Assembly: GCA_024760525.1 (NCBI GenBank)
Contig: CP060499.1
Coordinates: 2,046,001-2,110,000 of the forward strand
Source: Nitrospira sp.
GTDB lineage: Bacteria; Nitrospirota; Nitrospiria; Nitrospirales; Nitrospiraceae
Length of the DNA stretch: 64,000 nt
Direction: 5' to 3'
Below are positions 1 through 9,900 of this stretch, piece by piece (positions within the stretch are counted from its first letter, which is position 1; each line of letters starts with the position of its first letter). A program made the position numbers and the translations under genes. A model generated the notes under the pieces. That model searched no databases and was not told the origin of the DNA. It saw nothing but the letters and a program-made list of their open reading frames with translations.

Positions 1-1
1 G

Positions 2-652
2 CACGGGATGACCCGCGAACGGCTGTTCCTCCAGACCAAGTTCACCCCGATCAACGGCCAGGATCATCGTCTTCCATACGATGCGCGAGCGACCATCACC
101 GCGCAGGTGCAGCAGTCCTTCGCCAGTTCCTTGGCGCATCTCCACACCGACTATCTCGACTCGTACGTGCTGCACGGGCCTTATTCCCGGCGCGGCTTAG
201 GAACTGAGGATTGGGAAGTTTGGGCGGCGATCGAATCCCTCTATGAGTCGGGAAAGACAAAAATGATCGGAATCAGCAACGTCACGGCCGACCAGCTGAC
301 CTTGCTCTGCATGAAGGCCAAGCACAAACCGATGGTGGTCCAGAACCGGTGTTACGCCGCGTTCGGTTGGGACAAAGAGGTGCGGGAAATTTGCCGGACA
401 CACCGCATCATTTATGAAGGCTTCTCGCTTCAGACCGCGAATCGCGAAGTATTTGCCGATCAAGAAATTCGAGCCATGGCGGCACGGTACGAGGTGACAC
501 TGGCTCAACTCATTTTCCGATTTGCAATGCAGGTCGGTATGTTGCCTTTGACCGGCACGACGAACCCTCAGCATATGAAGGAAGATCTGCTATCGGATCG
601 CTTCACCCTGCTGTCGGAAGAGGTTGGACAAATCGAAACCATCGGTCTCTAA
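2..652 (+). CDS. Aldo/keto reductase, 5' truncated by the window edge
   Basis: C-terminal part of an aldo/keto reductase, an NAD(P)H-dependent TIM-barrel oxidoreductase. The frame is open back to the window edge, and the first visible Met (position 8) falls inside a strand that normally lies well within the barrel, so the true start is off-window. Visible family features are the LHGP strand around residue 57, a GISNV strand around residue 92, the VVQN strand around residue 115, and the C-terminal region with the LTGTTNPQHMKEDL cofactor-binding segment. The catalytic Asp and Tyr lie upstream and cannot be checked. The substrate is not predictable. It is followed 23 bp later by the DUF488 gene on the same strand. 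Confidence 0.85.
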   Translation, partial: HGMTRERLFLQTKFTPINGQDHRLPYDARATITAQVQQSFASSLAHLHTDYLDSYVLHGPYSRRGLGTEDWEVWAAIESLYESGKTKMIGISNVTADQLTLLCMKAKHKPMVVQNRCYAAFGWDKEVREICRTHRIIYEGFSLQTANREVFADQEIRAMAARYEVTLAQLIFRFAMQVGMLPLTGTTNPQHMKEDLLSDRFTLLSEEVGQIETIGL

Positions 653-675
653 CAGGACACCTGCCTGCGACCGCC

Positions 676-1152
676 ATGAGATTCCTGATCAAGCGTATTT
701 ATGAGCCGGCGGCAGAAACCGATGGGTTTCGTGTTCTGGTCGATAGACTGTGGCCGCGAGGGGTTTCAAAAGCTAAAGCAAAGCTTGATATCTGGATGCC
801 TGATGTCGGTCCTTCCACAGCTCTACGCCAGTGGTTCGACCATGATCCCGTTAGATGGACGGAATTCCGCGGCCGCTATCACGCCGAACTGAAAAAGAAA
901 GCGGCACTTCTCGCCACGATTAAAAGACAGACGCAGAAAGGCCCCGTCACATTGCTCTATTCCGCCAAGGATGAGCGGCACAACCAGGCCGTCGCGCTCC
1001 GGAGCCTTTTAACGAATCAGGCGGTATTACTCCGACGTAAACGCCGATATGTTCCGGAGGGAGCGCGGCGCAAGGCGAAATCGAATGCCACATTGGGCGG
1101 AAAGGAAAGAGTCGCCGCGGTTCATCCTGATAGTCGTCACGGCAAGCGATGA
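676..1152 (+). CDS. DUF488 family protein with a basic C-terminal extension
   Basis: A DUF488 (YeaO-type) protein of unknown biochemical function. The family signature is clear: an N-terminal KRIYEPAAETDGFRVLVDRLWPRG block, then a WFDHDP motif near residue 53 and a LLYSAKDERHNQA segment near residue 93, where usual members end within a few residues (about 115-120 aa). This one runs on for roughly 40 more residues that are rich in Arg and Lys. The extension may be genuine or may come from loss of the ancestral stop. It sits just downstream of the aldo/keto reductase and may be co-transcribed. It converges on the heme peroxidase gene. Confidence 0.85.
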   Translation: MRFLIKRIYEPAAETDGFRVLVDRLWPRGVSKAKAKLDIWMPDVGPSTALRQWFDHDPVRWTEFRGRYHAELKKKAALLATIKRQTQKGPVTLLYSAKDERHNQAVALRSLLTNQAVLLRRKRRYVPEGARRKAKSNATLGGKERVAAVHPDSRHGKR

Positions 1153-1172
1153 CCGCCGTGCCTGATGCTTCG

Positions 1173-1205
1173 CGAGAGGTACCTCCCGAAGGAAGGTACC
1201 CCTCG
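1173..1205. terminator. Hairpin between convergent genes, likely bidirectional terminator
   Basis: A 12-position stem with one mismatch (7 bp inner part ggtacct/aggtacc, 4 bp outer part cgag/ctcg) around a 9-nt loop. It lies in the 72-bp gap between the DUF488 gene and the convergent heme peroxidase gene. No clear T-run follows on either strand, so the terminator role rests on position and structure only. Confidence 0.5.
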
Positions 1206-1224
1206 AAGCGAGGCAAGGGAGGAG

Positions 1225-2868
1225 CTAGTTGAGCGGATGAACCACGCCGGCAAACTTCAAAAGATCCGTGATCTCGAAGTCTCCGCGTGCGGCGGACGGC
1301 AGGGTCGGTTTCCAATTCCGGTTTACGGACAGATAGGAATCTTTATCAGCTTGTAATAAGCCGATGAACACTTCGCCGACAATGCGGCTTCCGACGGGTC
1401 CCAGCCGCTTCCCACTCTCGAGAACTTCCGCTTCCTTCAAAATGTAGTACCAGAGCGGCGTGCTCTTGTCCATCCCGTAGGGAGCCAGTTCTGAGAGTTG
1501 CGCCTGACTCAGGACTCGGACGTTCATCACACGTGCAATGGCTTGCCCCGAGGGAATGCCGAAGTTGACATGCCTCATGAGGTTGCGGGAGGCCAGCGAC
1601 TGGATACCGTCATTCGGCATGCCAGGCGCCGGTCCGCGCGATCCGAGCAGGTGCATCAAAGGAGATGAGAGCTTGCTGTCGATCTCCTTGTTGGGGCGCA
1701 CGTTCCCGTCACCGAAATTGAAGAACGTCTGCCAGTCGACGAACCGGCGCGCCGCCCGCTTGCCGCCCCGCATGTCGTTGGGATCGGTCGCATGTGGCTC
1801 TGCCGAGTCATCGAAGATGAAGGTGAAAAACTCGCTGCCGGGAGCCGGACCGAAGTTCACCCGGTAGCTGGGCCTCACTTGGGAATGGCCGAACCGGTAT
1901 GCCGCCACGGCGAATTCCACCGGAATCAACGGCTCACGAACCGCATTTCGGAACAAGCCGTCTTGACTGCGATCGTTTACATCGTAAAAACGTGGACCGT
2001 TCCGCAGGATCTCATTGACGCGGTCTTGCCCGATCGTCGTCGGCAAGAACTCGTTGAGGATGATCCACTGGTAGTGCCACCGCACTTGACGCTGTGCCTC
2101 GTTGAAGACGTCCTTGGCGGAACGGTTGGCGAATGCCGGATCCTTCCGGACGTGATCCGTCACGGCATTATGAAATTTCAACATGGCCAGATGAAATTGG
2201 CTGAGGATGATATTCTCATCATTCCGGAAGTCCGCAATGATGGCGTTGTTGGAAGGATCGCGTGGAAGATCGTATCGCACCGCGCCCTTTCGAGACACTG
2301 CCTCCGACCCGGGCATGATTTCAACTTTGAATTTGATGTCTCCGGAGCGTGTATCATACAGCTCGGGAGACCTGTCCGGTCCGTTCCCGTATACACTATC
2401 GAGATCGAACTCAGCGGTACGAAAATTCGTCGTTCGCCTCGGGTGGGTTTGTTCATCTATCGGTGCTTTTAAAGCCAGGGTAAGATCATGGTCCAAGAAC
2501 TGGCCAAAAAACGTGACGCCGGCCGTCATGCCTGTATTACTTGTATTATCAGGATTGTTCGGACTGAAGACGGCGGGATTCAGAATCGATTGGACCGGAT
2601 CGCTCAAATTGTCCTTCGCATCGAGAATGCCTCCCTTCTCGCCAAGCCTTTGGGCCTGCTTTCGGGCTTCATCGGACGGCGGTGCATAGGGTAGTAGCCC
2701 GGAAAACATGCGGCTGAATGAATCATCCGGATGACGGGGGACGTTAGGTCTCGTCACATGCAAGTTATTTCTTCTTGATATGTCCTCGGCTGCCATGGCT
2801 TGTTCCGCATTGCTGGACAATAAGCCGGCGAGGCCGAGTGCAATACAACAGGTCGCTCGAACGCGCAT
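1225..2868 (-). CDS. Exported animal-type heme peroxidase
   Basis: A 547-residue member of the animal heme peroxidase (peroxidase-cyclooxygenase) superfamily, expected to use H2O2 to oxidise halides or organic substrates outside the cytoplasm. A signal peptide covers about residues 1-27. The distal site GQFLDHD (D126, H127), the catalytic Arg (R215) with its Glu partner (E218), and the proximal His in YRFGHSQ (H328) are all present at the spacing seen in myeloperoxidase. The Met that makes the myeloperoxidase sulfonium bond is Asn here. Asp and Glu for ester heme links are kept, so autocatalytic heme attachment is possible. A GGAGG sequence precedes the ATG. The gene stands alone and converges on the DUF488 gene. 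Confidence 0.92.
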   Translation of the reverse strand: MRVRATCCIALGLAGLLSSNAEQAMAAEDISRRNNLHVTRPNVPRHPDDSFSRMFSGLLPYAPPSDEARKQAQRLGEKGGILDAKDNLSDPVQSILNPAVFSPNNPDNTSNTGMTAGVTFFGQFLDHDLTLALKAPIDEQTHPRRTTNFRTAEFDLDSVYGNGPDRSPELYDTRSGDIKFKVEIMPGSEAVSRKGAVRYDLPRDPSNNAIIADFRNDENIILSQFHLAMLKFHNAVTDHVRKDPAFANRSAKDVFNEAQRQVRWHYQWIILNEFLPTTIGQDRVNEILRNGPRFYDVNDRSQDGLFRNAVREPLIPVEFAVAAYRFGHSQVRPSYRVNFGPAPGSEFFTFIFDDSAEPHATDPNDMRGGKRAARRFVDWQTFFNFGDGNVRPNKEIDSKLSSPLMHLLGSRGPAPGMPNDGIQSLASRNLMRHVNFGIPSGQAIARVMNVRVLSQAQLSELAPYGMDKSTPLWYYILKEAEVLESGKRLGPVGSRIVGEVFIGLLQADKDSYLSVNRNWKPTLPSAARGDFEITDLLKFAGVVHPLN

Positions 2869-3162
2869 TGGGTTCCTCCAGATTTCTGTTCTGAGCCAAT
2901 CAAAATGGCCAGACGGAAGGATGAAGAATGTGTAAGAGCGATGGCCATCGCTTTGTCAGGCGTGGTGTATTGGCAAGAAACGGACCGGAAGAACGGAATG
3001 CGATTTGTCTGAGATTGTTACGAGTTCACAGCGTCGTCTCTCGGGATAGACTGTACTAACGTAGTGAGTTTCATACGTCGATGGATCGCGTCGAGATATC
3101 TCTCTGGGTTGTAGTATGTGTACACAAGTGAGTACATCTCGTCATGAATCGTGAGGATGTTG

Positions 3163-4401
3163 ATGGGAACAGTGGTCATAGTCGGCGGTGGTCCCGCCGG
3201 GCTGATGGCGGCAGAAGCGGCGGTTGCAGCAGGCGCACACGTTCAGCTCTTTGATGCCATGCCGTCGCTTGGGAGAAAATTCCTGCTGGCAGGAAAGGGC
3301 GGTCTGAATCTGACGCATTCTGAATCGATCGAGCCGTTTCTCTCGCGCTATGGCTCTCATCGTCCTGACATTGAACGCGCCGTTCTCCTGTTCCCTCCCG
3401 TTGCGGTACGAGCGTGGGCTCGTCACTTAGGGGTCGAAACATTCGTCGGCACTTCCGGACGTATTTTTCCGACTGATTTGAAAGCGGCTCCGCTCTTGCG
3501 CGCTTGGCTGCGCCGGTTGAAGCAGGCAGGCGTTCGGTTTTTTGTTCGACATCGATGGTGTGGATGGAGTCAAGAAGGAGCGCTGCTTTTCATCTCCCCA
3601 CAAGGACCTGTTTACGTCGACGCCGATGCGGTGGTGCTTGCGTTAGGCGGAGGAAGTTGGCCGACATTCGGCTCCGATGGGTCATGGGTGCGCATCCTAT
3701 CCGAACGAGCGGTTCCGATCGCGCCGCTGAAGCCGGCAAATTGCGGCTTTGATGTCCGATGGACCGACCATTTTCGCGCGCGATTTGCCGGACATCCGGT
3801 GAAGACGGTCGGCATCGTTGTGAAGGCCACCGATAGTTCCGTGATTCGCCGGATGGGCGACTTTCTGATTACAGAGAATGGAATCGAGGGGGGCTTGATT
3901 TATTTGATTTCAGCTGCCGTCCGCGAGGTGATCGCAACAGCAGGCACCGCGACTGTATGGCTTGACCTGGCACCGGATCGCTCGCTGGAGCGACTCACTG
4001 AGGAGCTTTCAAGGTCGCGGGGCAAACGCACGATTGCAACGCATCTCGCCCGTCATGCCGGAATCGCCGGTGTCAAGGCTGGGCTGTTGCGCGAGGTCGT
4101 GCCGAAGGAAGTGTTGGCAAATCCCATTCGCTTGGCTGCGGCGATCAAATCGTTGCCGGTAAGATGTCTTGCGCCTCGACCGCTGGAAGAGGCCATCAGC
4201 ACGGCCGGTGGTGTCTCTTTTGGCGCCCTTGATGTGAGATTGATGCTTCGTTCATTCCCTGGAGTGTTTTGCGCGGGAGAAATGCTGGACTGGGAAGCAC
4301 CGACGGGTGGATATCTGCTCACGGGATGTCTGGCTACCGGGCGTCTCGTCGGCTCTGCCGCGGCCGAATGGAGCACAGCAAGAACTTCGCAGCGCGGCTG
4401 A
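3163..4401 (+). CDS. NAD(P)/FAD-dependent oxidoreductase, BaiN/HI0933 family
   Basis: A flavoprotein of the HI0933/YhiN/BaiN family, close in style to the PP_4765 subgroup. The N-terminal Rossmann FAD motif VVIVGGGPAGLMAAEAA is followed by the family signature GRKFLLAGKGGLNLTHSE. The C-terminal FAD-contact segment FPGVFCAGEMLDWEAPTGGY ends with LLTGCLATGRLVG. The reaction of most family members is unknown, although BaiN acts as a bile-acid reductase in clostridia. The ATG at 3163 is preferred because GAGG lies 7 nt upstream; GTG 3151 and ATG 3157 are in-frame alternatives. It converges on a lipoprotein gene. Confidence 0.9.
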   Translation: MGTVVIVGGGPAGLMAAEAAVAAGAHVQLFDAMPSLGRKFLLAGKGGLNLTHSESIEPFLSRYGSHRPDIERAVLLFPPVAVRAWARHLGVETFVGTSGRIFPTDLKAAPLLRAWLRRLKQAGVRFFVRHRWCGWSQEGALLFISPQGPVYVDADAVVLALGGGSWPTFGSDGSWVRILSERAVPIAPLKPANCGFDVRWTDHFRARFAGHPVKTVGIVVKATDSSVIRRMGDFLITENGIEGGLIYLISAAVREVIATAGTATVWLDLAPDRSLERLTEELSRSRGKRTIATHLARHAGIAGVKAGLLREVVPKEVLANPIRLAAAIKSLPVRCLAPRPLEEAISTAGGVSFGALDVRLMLRSFPGVFCAGEMLDWEAPTGGYLLTGCLATGRLVGSAAAEWSTARTSQRG

Positions 4402-4432
4402 GGAGAGGCGCGGTCTTTCAAGAACGCGTAAG

Positions 4433-5140
4433 TTAACCAAACAGCCAATTCCAGATCATGGAAAACCAGTTGGCGATTACGCCGATCCACGAGGTATCCG
4501 TAGACGGTTCAATATTGACCGGAGGTGAAGAGACCGCCGGCTTGACAGGAGTAAGACTGGAAGCAGCCGGAGCGGCTTGTGCGATCTGCGTGAGTTCACT
4601 TTCACCGAGCGGAACGGAAGATACGGAAGCATCCGTGACGGTGGCTTGAGCCATTGCCGGTTGGTTCAGGTCGGCGGCAGCCAGCAAAGGAGATGGAGTT
4701 GCCTCCATTTCTTCCTTGTATTGAGCGACCAAGGTTTGCAACGAGGCACGTTCTTGCCTCATGTCCGCTATTTTTCGGGCGAGATGCCAACTCTGATTCA
4801 TCAAGGTCGCGACCTGTACCTTGAGAGATGACAGCCTCTCTTCGGACCGCTGCCTCATGATGGGCAGCTGATCTGCTTCCTGCTGAATAGCCATCCGCAA
4901 GTCGCTTACGGCTGCATCCTCGCGGTGGTTGGCGGCTTGCAGTTCGGCAATCTGCTGATCCAGTGCCCTGACGTCCTCTCGCACCGATTCCAAGGTTTGG
5001 GTCTGTTCCACGGTTTCGGCCTTCGTCCGTTCGTACGTGCGCCGGCTGACACAGCCGGTTTCCATCAGGAGCACTGCGGCGAGCAAACAAAGACCAACCC
5101 GTTGGATGACCACAGATAGGGTTACGGTGGGATGTGTCAT
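4433..5140 (-). CDS. Predicted coiled-coil lipoprotein
   Basis: A 235-residue protein that I do not recognise as a named family. A hydrophobic N-terminal segment (about residues 8-28) ends at a near-lipobox METGC (C30), suggesting a lipoprotein. The -3 Glu is not typical, so this is not certain. Residues 40-140 are a long heptad-rich coiled coil with many Glu, Gln and Leu residues. A Pro/Ala/Val-rich linker follows, and the C terminus ends in a short Trp-rich hydrophobic patch (TSWIGVIANWFSMIWNWLFG) that could touch a membrane. The ATG at 5140 has GAGG 8 nt upstream; a longer open frame reaches 5341 but lacks a ribosome site. Confidence 0.6.
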   Translation of the reverse strand: MTHPTVTLSVVIQRVGLCLLAAVLLMETGCVSRRTYERTKAETVEQTQTLESVREDVRALDQQIAELQAANHREDAAVSDLRMAIQQEADQLPIMRQRSEERLSSLKVQVATLMNQSWHLARKIADMRQERASLQTLVAQYKEEMEATPSPLLAAADLNQPAMAQATVTDASVSSVPLGESELTQIAQAAPAASSLTPVKPAVSSPPVNIEPSTDTSWIGVIANWFSMIWNWLFG

Positions 5141-5349
5141 GGGTATCGCCTCATGGTTAGCCAAGCTGAAACCCTCATGCGTGAGTTTCCACTTGGTCCG
5201 CTGAGTGGTTCTGCGTAGTCTCTCAAAAATCATCGAGCCTGGCAATACGGTTAGGATGTACACAGATGAGAGAGGTCCGTCAACCCTCCCGGCCGTTTCC
5301 CTGTGGGGAGCTTGGACAATGAGATCGCTTTTGCGTACCATAATCGGTC

Positions 5350-5952
5350 ATGGCGTCTGACGTGACTACGTCCATTCGGCTCCCACCGGAATGTGAAATG
5401 GCGTTGTTGGAACGGTTTCTCAAAGCCGAGGCCATGGCGCTTTGGACCGTGCGGTCGGCTCAACTGCAAGACGTTCCGCCGAACGTCTACACGTTTCTGC
5501 GAAAACATGAAGAGGATGAGCAGCACCATCTGGCGCAATTCGAAACGATGGTCGGGCGCCAGCCTCGTGAAAGAGAACGTCTTCCGTCGGTTCCCCGGCA
5601 ATGGCCGGCCCTGGCTGTTCAGATCTATGGGTATGAGTCGCTCGGGCTTGAATTTGCGCGACTGCTTCTGCCGCTGCGACCGGATCTTGCCTCGATTCTC
5701 GAAGATGAGATCGTTCACGTGGGATTTTTTGAGCAAGAAATTCGACGGATCCTCAGCGTGGAATCATCCGCCGCCGAGCAGGCTCGAATCTCGGCTCTTG
5801 CCTGGTGGAGGAAATTACCGCGGACTGTGAGTCGATATCTGGAAGCGGGAGAACTCGATCCGTTTCGGCCAATGCTAGCGGGACACATCCTTACCGCGAT
5901 CGAACGACGATTTGCCGAGACCGGACTGCTTACGAGCGAAACAACGGAATGA
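5350..5952 (+). CDS. Ferritin-like diiron-domain protein
   Basis: A 200-residue four-helix protein with spacing typical of the ferritin-like superfamily. Candidate iron ligands are E27 in the first helix, E57 and H60 in an ExxH on the second (KHEEDEQHH), E96 in the third (GYES), and E120 with H123 in an ExxH on the fourth (EDEIVH). The exact family and activity (iron storage, oxidase or other) cannot be told. There is no signal peptide and no rubredoxin domain. No strong ribosome site is visible before the ATG. The stop lies 6 bp from the convergent accA stop. Confidence 0.7.
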   Translation: MASDVTTSIRLPPECEMALLERFLKAEAMALWTVRSAQLQDVPPNVYTFLRKHEEDEQHHLAQFETMVGRQPRERERLPSVPRQWPALAVQIYGYESLGLEFARLLLPLRPDLASILEDEIVHVGFFEQEIRRILSVESSAAEQARISALAWWRKLPRTVSRYLEAGELDPFRPMLAGHILTAIERRFAETGLLTSETTE

Positions 5953-5958
5953 GTCGGA

Positions 5959-6930
5959 TTATGTTTGAACCGGGAGAAGGCCGGTAACCGCCCCCATCTT
6001 GCGGTATTTGTGTTCGCGCTGCGTCAGGAGTTGTGGGGGGGCGAGTTCGAGCAGCTCGAACAGTTGGTTGGTCAACGCTTTTCCGACGAGATCATAGACG
6101 GCTCTCGGCTCGCGATGGGCGCCACCCAGGGGTTCGGGGACAATAGTGTCGATCACACCGAGTTCAAAAAGATCGTTCGCGGTCATTTTCAGCGCGGCAG
6201 CGGCGTCGGGGACTTTTTCCGGGCTGTCCCAGAGGATCGCCGCGCATCCTTCCGGTGAAATGACCGAATAGATCGAATGCTCAAGCATGAGCACGCGGTC
6301 CGCTACGCCGAGGGCTAACGCTCCTCCGCTCCCGCCTTCACCGATGATGATGGAGATAATCGGGACAGTCAGTCGAGACATGACGAACAGATTACGGGCG
6401 ATGGCTTCAGCTTGCCCTCGCTCCTCGGCGCCGATGCCAGGATAGGCGCCAGGCGTATCGATAAAGGTGATGATCGGGCGGTTGAATTTCTCGGCCATCC
6501 TCATGAGACGGAGGGCCTTCCGATACCCCTCCGGATTGGGCATGCCGAAGTTCCGCTGCATCCGTTCCTTGAGCGTTTTCCCTTTTTGATGACCGATGAT
6601 CATCACGGGACGGTCGTTGAATCGGGCAAACCCTCCGACAATGGCCCGATCATCTCCGAACACGCGATCCCCATGCAGTTCGAGGAAGTCTCTTGTCAGC
6701 TCATTGATATAGTCCAGGGTGCTCGGGCGTTGGGGATGGCGGGCCAGCTGAGTTCGTTGCCAGGGAGTCAGGTTCTTGTAGAGTTCGTGCTCGACTTGGG
6801 CGAGTTTCGTGCGAAGCTTGCGAGTATCATTCTGGGAAGCGGATTTACCGCTGGTCGCAGCGGCGGAGAGTTTTTCGATCTTCTCTTCGATCTCTCGGAT
6901 CGGCTTTTCAAATTCGAGGTAATCTCGCAT
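5959..6930 (-). CDS. accA: Acetyl-CoA carboxylase carboxyltransferase subunit alpha
   Basis: Carboxyltransferase alpha subunit of acetyl-CoA carboxylase, which moves the carboxyl group from biotin to acetyl-CoA in the first step of fatty acid synthesis. Near full-length identity in motif order with E. coli AccA is visible: LARHPQRPSTLDYI, DDRAIVGGFARF, the GHQKG..RNFGMPNPEGYRKA block, TPGAYPGIGAEERGQ, GEGGSGGALALGV and SVISPEGCAAILW. The 323-residue length from ATG 6930 fits the family. A TTG at 6960 in the same frame adds 10 residues and is less likely. It lies about 57 bp downstream of dnaE on the same strand, so the two are probably co-transcribed. Confidence 0.97.
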   Translation of the reverse strand: MRDYLEFEKPIREIEEKIEKLSAAATSGKSASQNDTRKLRTKLAQVEHELYKNLTPWQRTQLARHPQRPSTLDYINELTRDFLELHGDRVFGDDRAIVGGFARFNDRPVMIIGHQKGKTLKERMQRNFGMPNPEGYRKALRLMRMAEKFNRPIITFIDTPGAYPGIGAEERGQAEAIARNLFVMSRLTVPIISIIIGEGGSGGALALGVADRVLMLEHSIYSVISPEGCAAILWDSPEKVPDAAAALKMTANDLFELGVIDTIVPEPLGGAHREPRAVYDLVGKALTNQLFELLELAPPQLLTQREHKYRKMGAVTGLLPVQT

Positions 6931-6987
6931 AGACCGCTGCTTCACCTGTCGGGTAATCAACCGCGACGAATCAGCCGAGCTGACCCT

Positions 6988-9900
6988 CTAAGATAGCAAA
7001 GATAGGGCCCCTTTGCCTAGCACTTCTTCAACATCAGACACAAAGTGGTCGCTCGCGGAGACGGTGAGGTTGGGAAGGGGAGCCGTTTCCGCTTCCAACG
7101 TCCCATCGGTTTGAAACAACATCGAAATAGTGGTGCTGCCGGGATGCCGTCGAAGGACGTCGAGCAAGCGAGGCAACTGCGCACGCACCTCGGGTTGATC
7201 GGTGAGGCGAATACGGACCCGTTTGATGACCTGTGTCTGCACCTCGGTCAACGGCTCAATCTTGCTGCCGCGAATCTTTGTGCCCTTGTCGCCGCGATCG
7301 ATCGTACCGGTGACACGGACGATCCGTTCTGCCACGATCAGCTCACCGGCAGTCCTGAGCAAATCCGGAAAGACGATCACTTCGGCAGTCCCCTGGAGGT
7401 CTTCTACGGTGAGATAGGCCATCCGGTCGCCCTTTTTGGTGAGCATCGATTTGACCGACGCGATGATGCCGCAGAGCTTCACCTCGGCGCCGTCGGCGCA
7501 GTCCTTTAAACCAACCGTCGTTGCGGTGGAGAGTGCACCCAACGTCGCTTCGTAGCGCGTGAGAGGATGGGCGGAAATATAAAACCCGGTCAGTTCCCGC
7601 TCATACTTCAATCGCTGAGCCTGATCCCATTCCGGCACCGATGGCAGCGGCGGTGTCAGCGAGGTTGCCGATGCGCTCTGCCCGCTGAGTTCTTCGCCGA
7701 AGATGCTGATTTGCCCGAGGTCGCGTTCCCGTTGAGCGGCTGAGCCCTCCTCAATGGCCTGATCGAGCACCGCCATGAGTTGCGACCGCTTGGCACCGGT
7801 AGAATCGAAGGCGCCGGCTTTAATCAATCCTTCCAGCATTCGCTTGTTCACTTTGTGAAGATCGACCCGCCGGCAGAAGTCAAAGAACGATCCGAAAGGG
7901 CCGGCCTGAGAGCGTACGTCCAATACCGATTCGACCGCTCCCTCACCGACGTTCTTGATGGCTGCCAATCCGAACCGGATCGCCCCTTCAGCAACGGCGA
8001 AATGTTTTTGGCTGGCGTTCACATCCGGGCCAAGCACTTTGATGCCGAGGTCCCGGCACTCCGTGAAATAGCCGACGACCTTGTCTTGGTTGCCCATGTC
8101 GGTCGTCATGAGGGCCGCCATAAATTCGGTCGGGTAGTGGGATTTAAGATAGGCGGTGTGGTAGCAGACGACCGCATAAGCCGCCGCGTGCGATTTATTG
8201 AAGCCGTATCCGGCGAACTTTTGGATCAACTCATAGAGTTTTTCCGCCTTCTTCTCAGGAATCTTCTTCTGCTTCGCCCCTTCGATAAACTTGACACGCA
8301 ACTTCTCCATTTCCTCGGGTTTCTTCTTTCCCATCGCGCGACGGAGAATATCGGCTTGGCCCAGCGAGAAGCCGGCCACCTTGTTGGCGATCGCCATGAC
8401 CTGTTCCTGGTAGACGATGACCCCATAGGTATCCTTGAGGATCGATTCCAATTCCGGAACCTCGTAGGCAATCGTCACCTTGCCCTGTTTTCGCTTGATG
8501 AAGTCGGGGATCAGATCCATCGGTCCAGGGCGATACAGCGCGATAATGGCAATGATGTCCTCGAACCGGTCCGGCTTCAGTCCCGTGAGCAGATCCCGCA
8601 TACCGGAGCTTTCCAACTGGAAGAGTCCCGTTGTCTTTCCAGAGCTCAGCAGCGCGAACGTGGCCGCGTCATCAAACGGTACTTGATCGATCACCAGCGG
8701 TGGCGCGGTGGGATGCGTTTCGTTGATCAGGGTTTCGGCGCGCCGAATCATTGTGAGAGTCTTGAGTCCGAGAAAGTCGAATTTGACCAATCCGATTTTC
8801 TCGACGTCTCCCATCGAGTATTGAGTCACGACTTCGTCATTGGCGCCCCTATAGAGAGGCACATGATCGGTCAGCGGTCCTTCGGAGATGACGACGCCTG
8901 CAGCGTGGGTCGAGGCGTGACGGGCGAGCCCCTCGAGCGCCTGCGCGTTGGCCATCAGCTCTTTGACCTTGGGATCCGTCTCCACCAGCTCGCGTAGGCG
9001 AGGCTCGGTCTCCAGGGCTTGCTGGAGGGTGATGTTCAATTGAGTGGGGACGAGCTTGGCGACTTTATCCGCGTCGGCGTAGGACATTTCCAGCACGCGC
9101 CCCACGTCGCGGATCGCGGCCTTGGCCCCGAGGGTTCCAAAGGTAATGATCTGAGCCACATGGTCGGTGCCATATTTCTCCACCACATAATTGATCACTT
9201 CCCCACGGCGATCCATGCAAAAATCCATATCGATATCGGGGAGCGAGACACGCTCAGGATTCAAGAAACGCTCGAACAATAGAGTATAAACGAGTGGATC
9301 GAGATCGGTTATGCGCAACGCGTATGCGACGAGACTGCCGGCGGCGGAACCGCGGCCTGGTCCCACTGGAATGCCCTGTGATCGGGCAAAGCGAATGATG
9401 TCCCAAACAATGAGGAAATAGCCGGCAAACCCCATCGAGCAGATGACCATCAGCTCTTCGCGCAGCCGCTGTTCATAGAGCGCGGACGGTTTATTGCTGG
9501 GCCGTTCCTTGAGCCGCTCTTTCAATCCCGACACCGCGAGATATTCCAGATACGACTCACGATCCTTGAATCCTTCCGGGATGCGATATTGTGGGAGATA
9601 GGTTTTGTTCAGTGGAAGGTCGAGATCGCAATACTCAGCGATGCGGCAGGTGTTGTTCACGGCGTCGGGGAATTCCGCGAATGCCGGGGCGATTTCTTCT
9701 GTCGACTTGACGTACAACTCATCGGTGTCGAATTTCATCCGGTTCGGGTCGCTGACTGTCTTCCCGGTCTGCAGACACAACATGAGCTCGTGGGGACGCG
9801 AGTCTTCCTTCTTCAGATAGTGACAATCGTTCGTGCCGGCCAGAGGGATTCCAAGCTTTTTATGGATCTCAATGAGGCCGGCATTTGCCACTCGCTGGTG

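Noticed and set aside
1792..2472. A 226-codon open frame on the plus strand
   Set aside because: Antisense to the heme peroxidase gene, which has intact catalytic residues.
7780..8997. A 405-codon open frame on the plus strand
   Set aside because: It lies entirely antisense to dnaE, shows no domain pattern, and reflects codon bias in a GC-rich gene.
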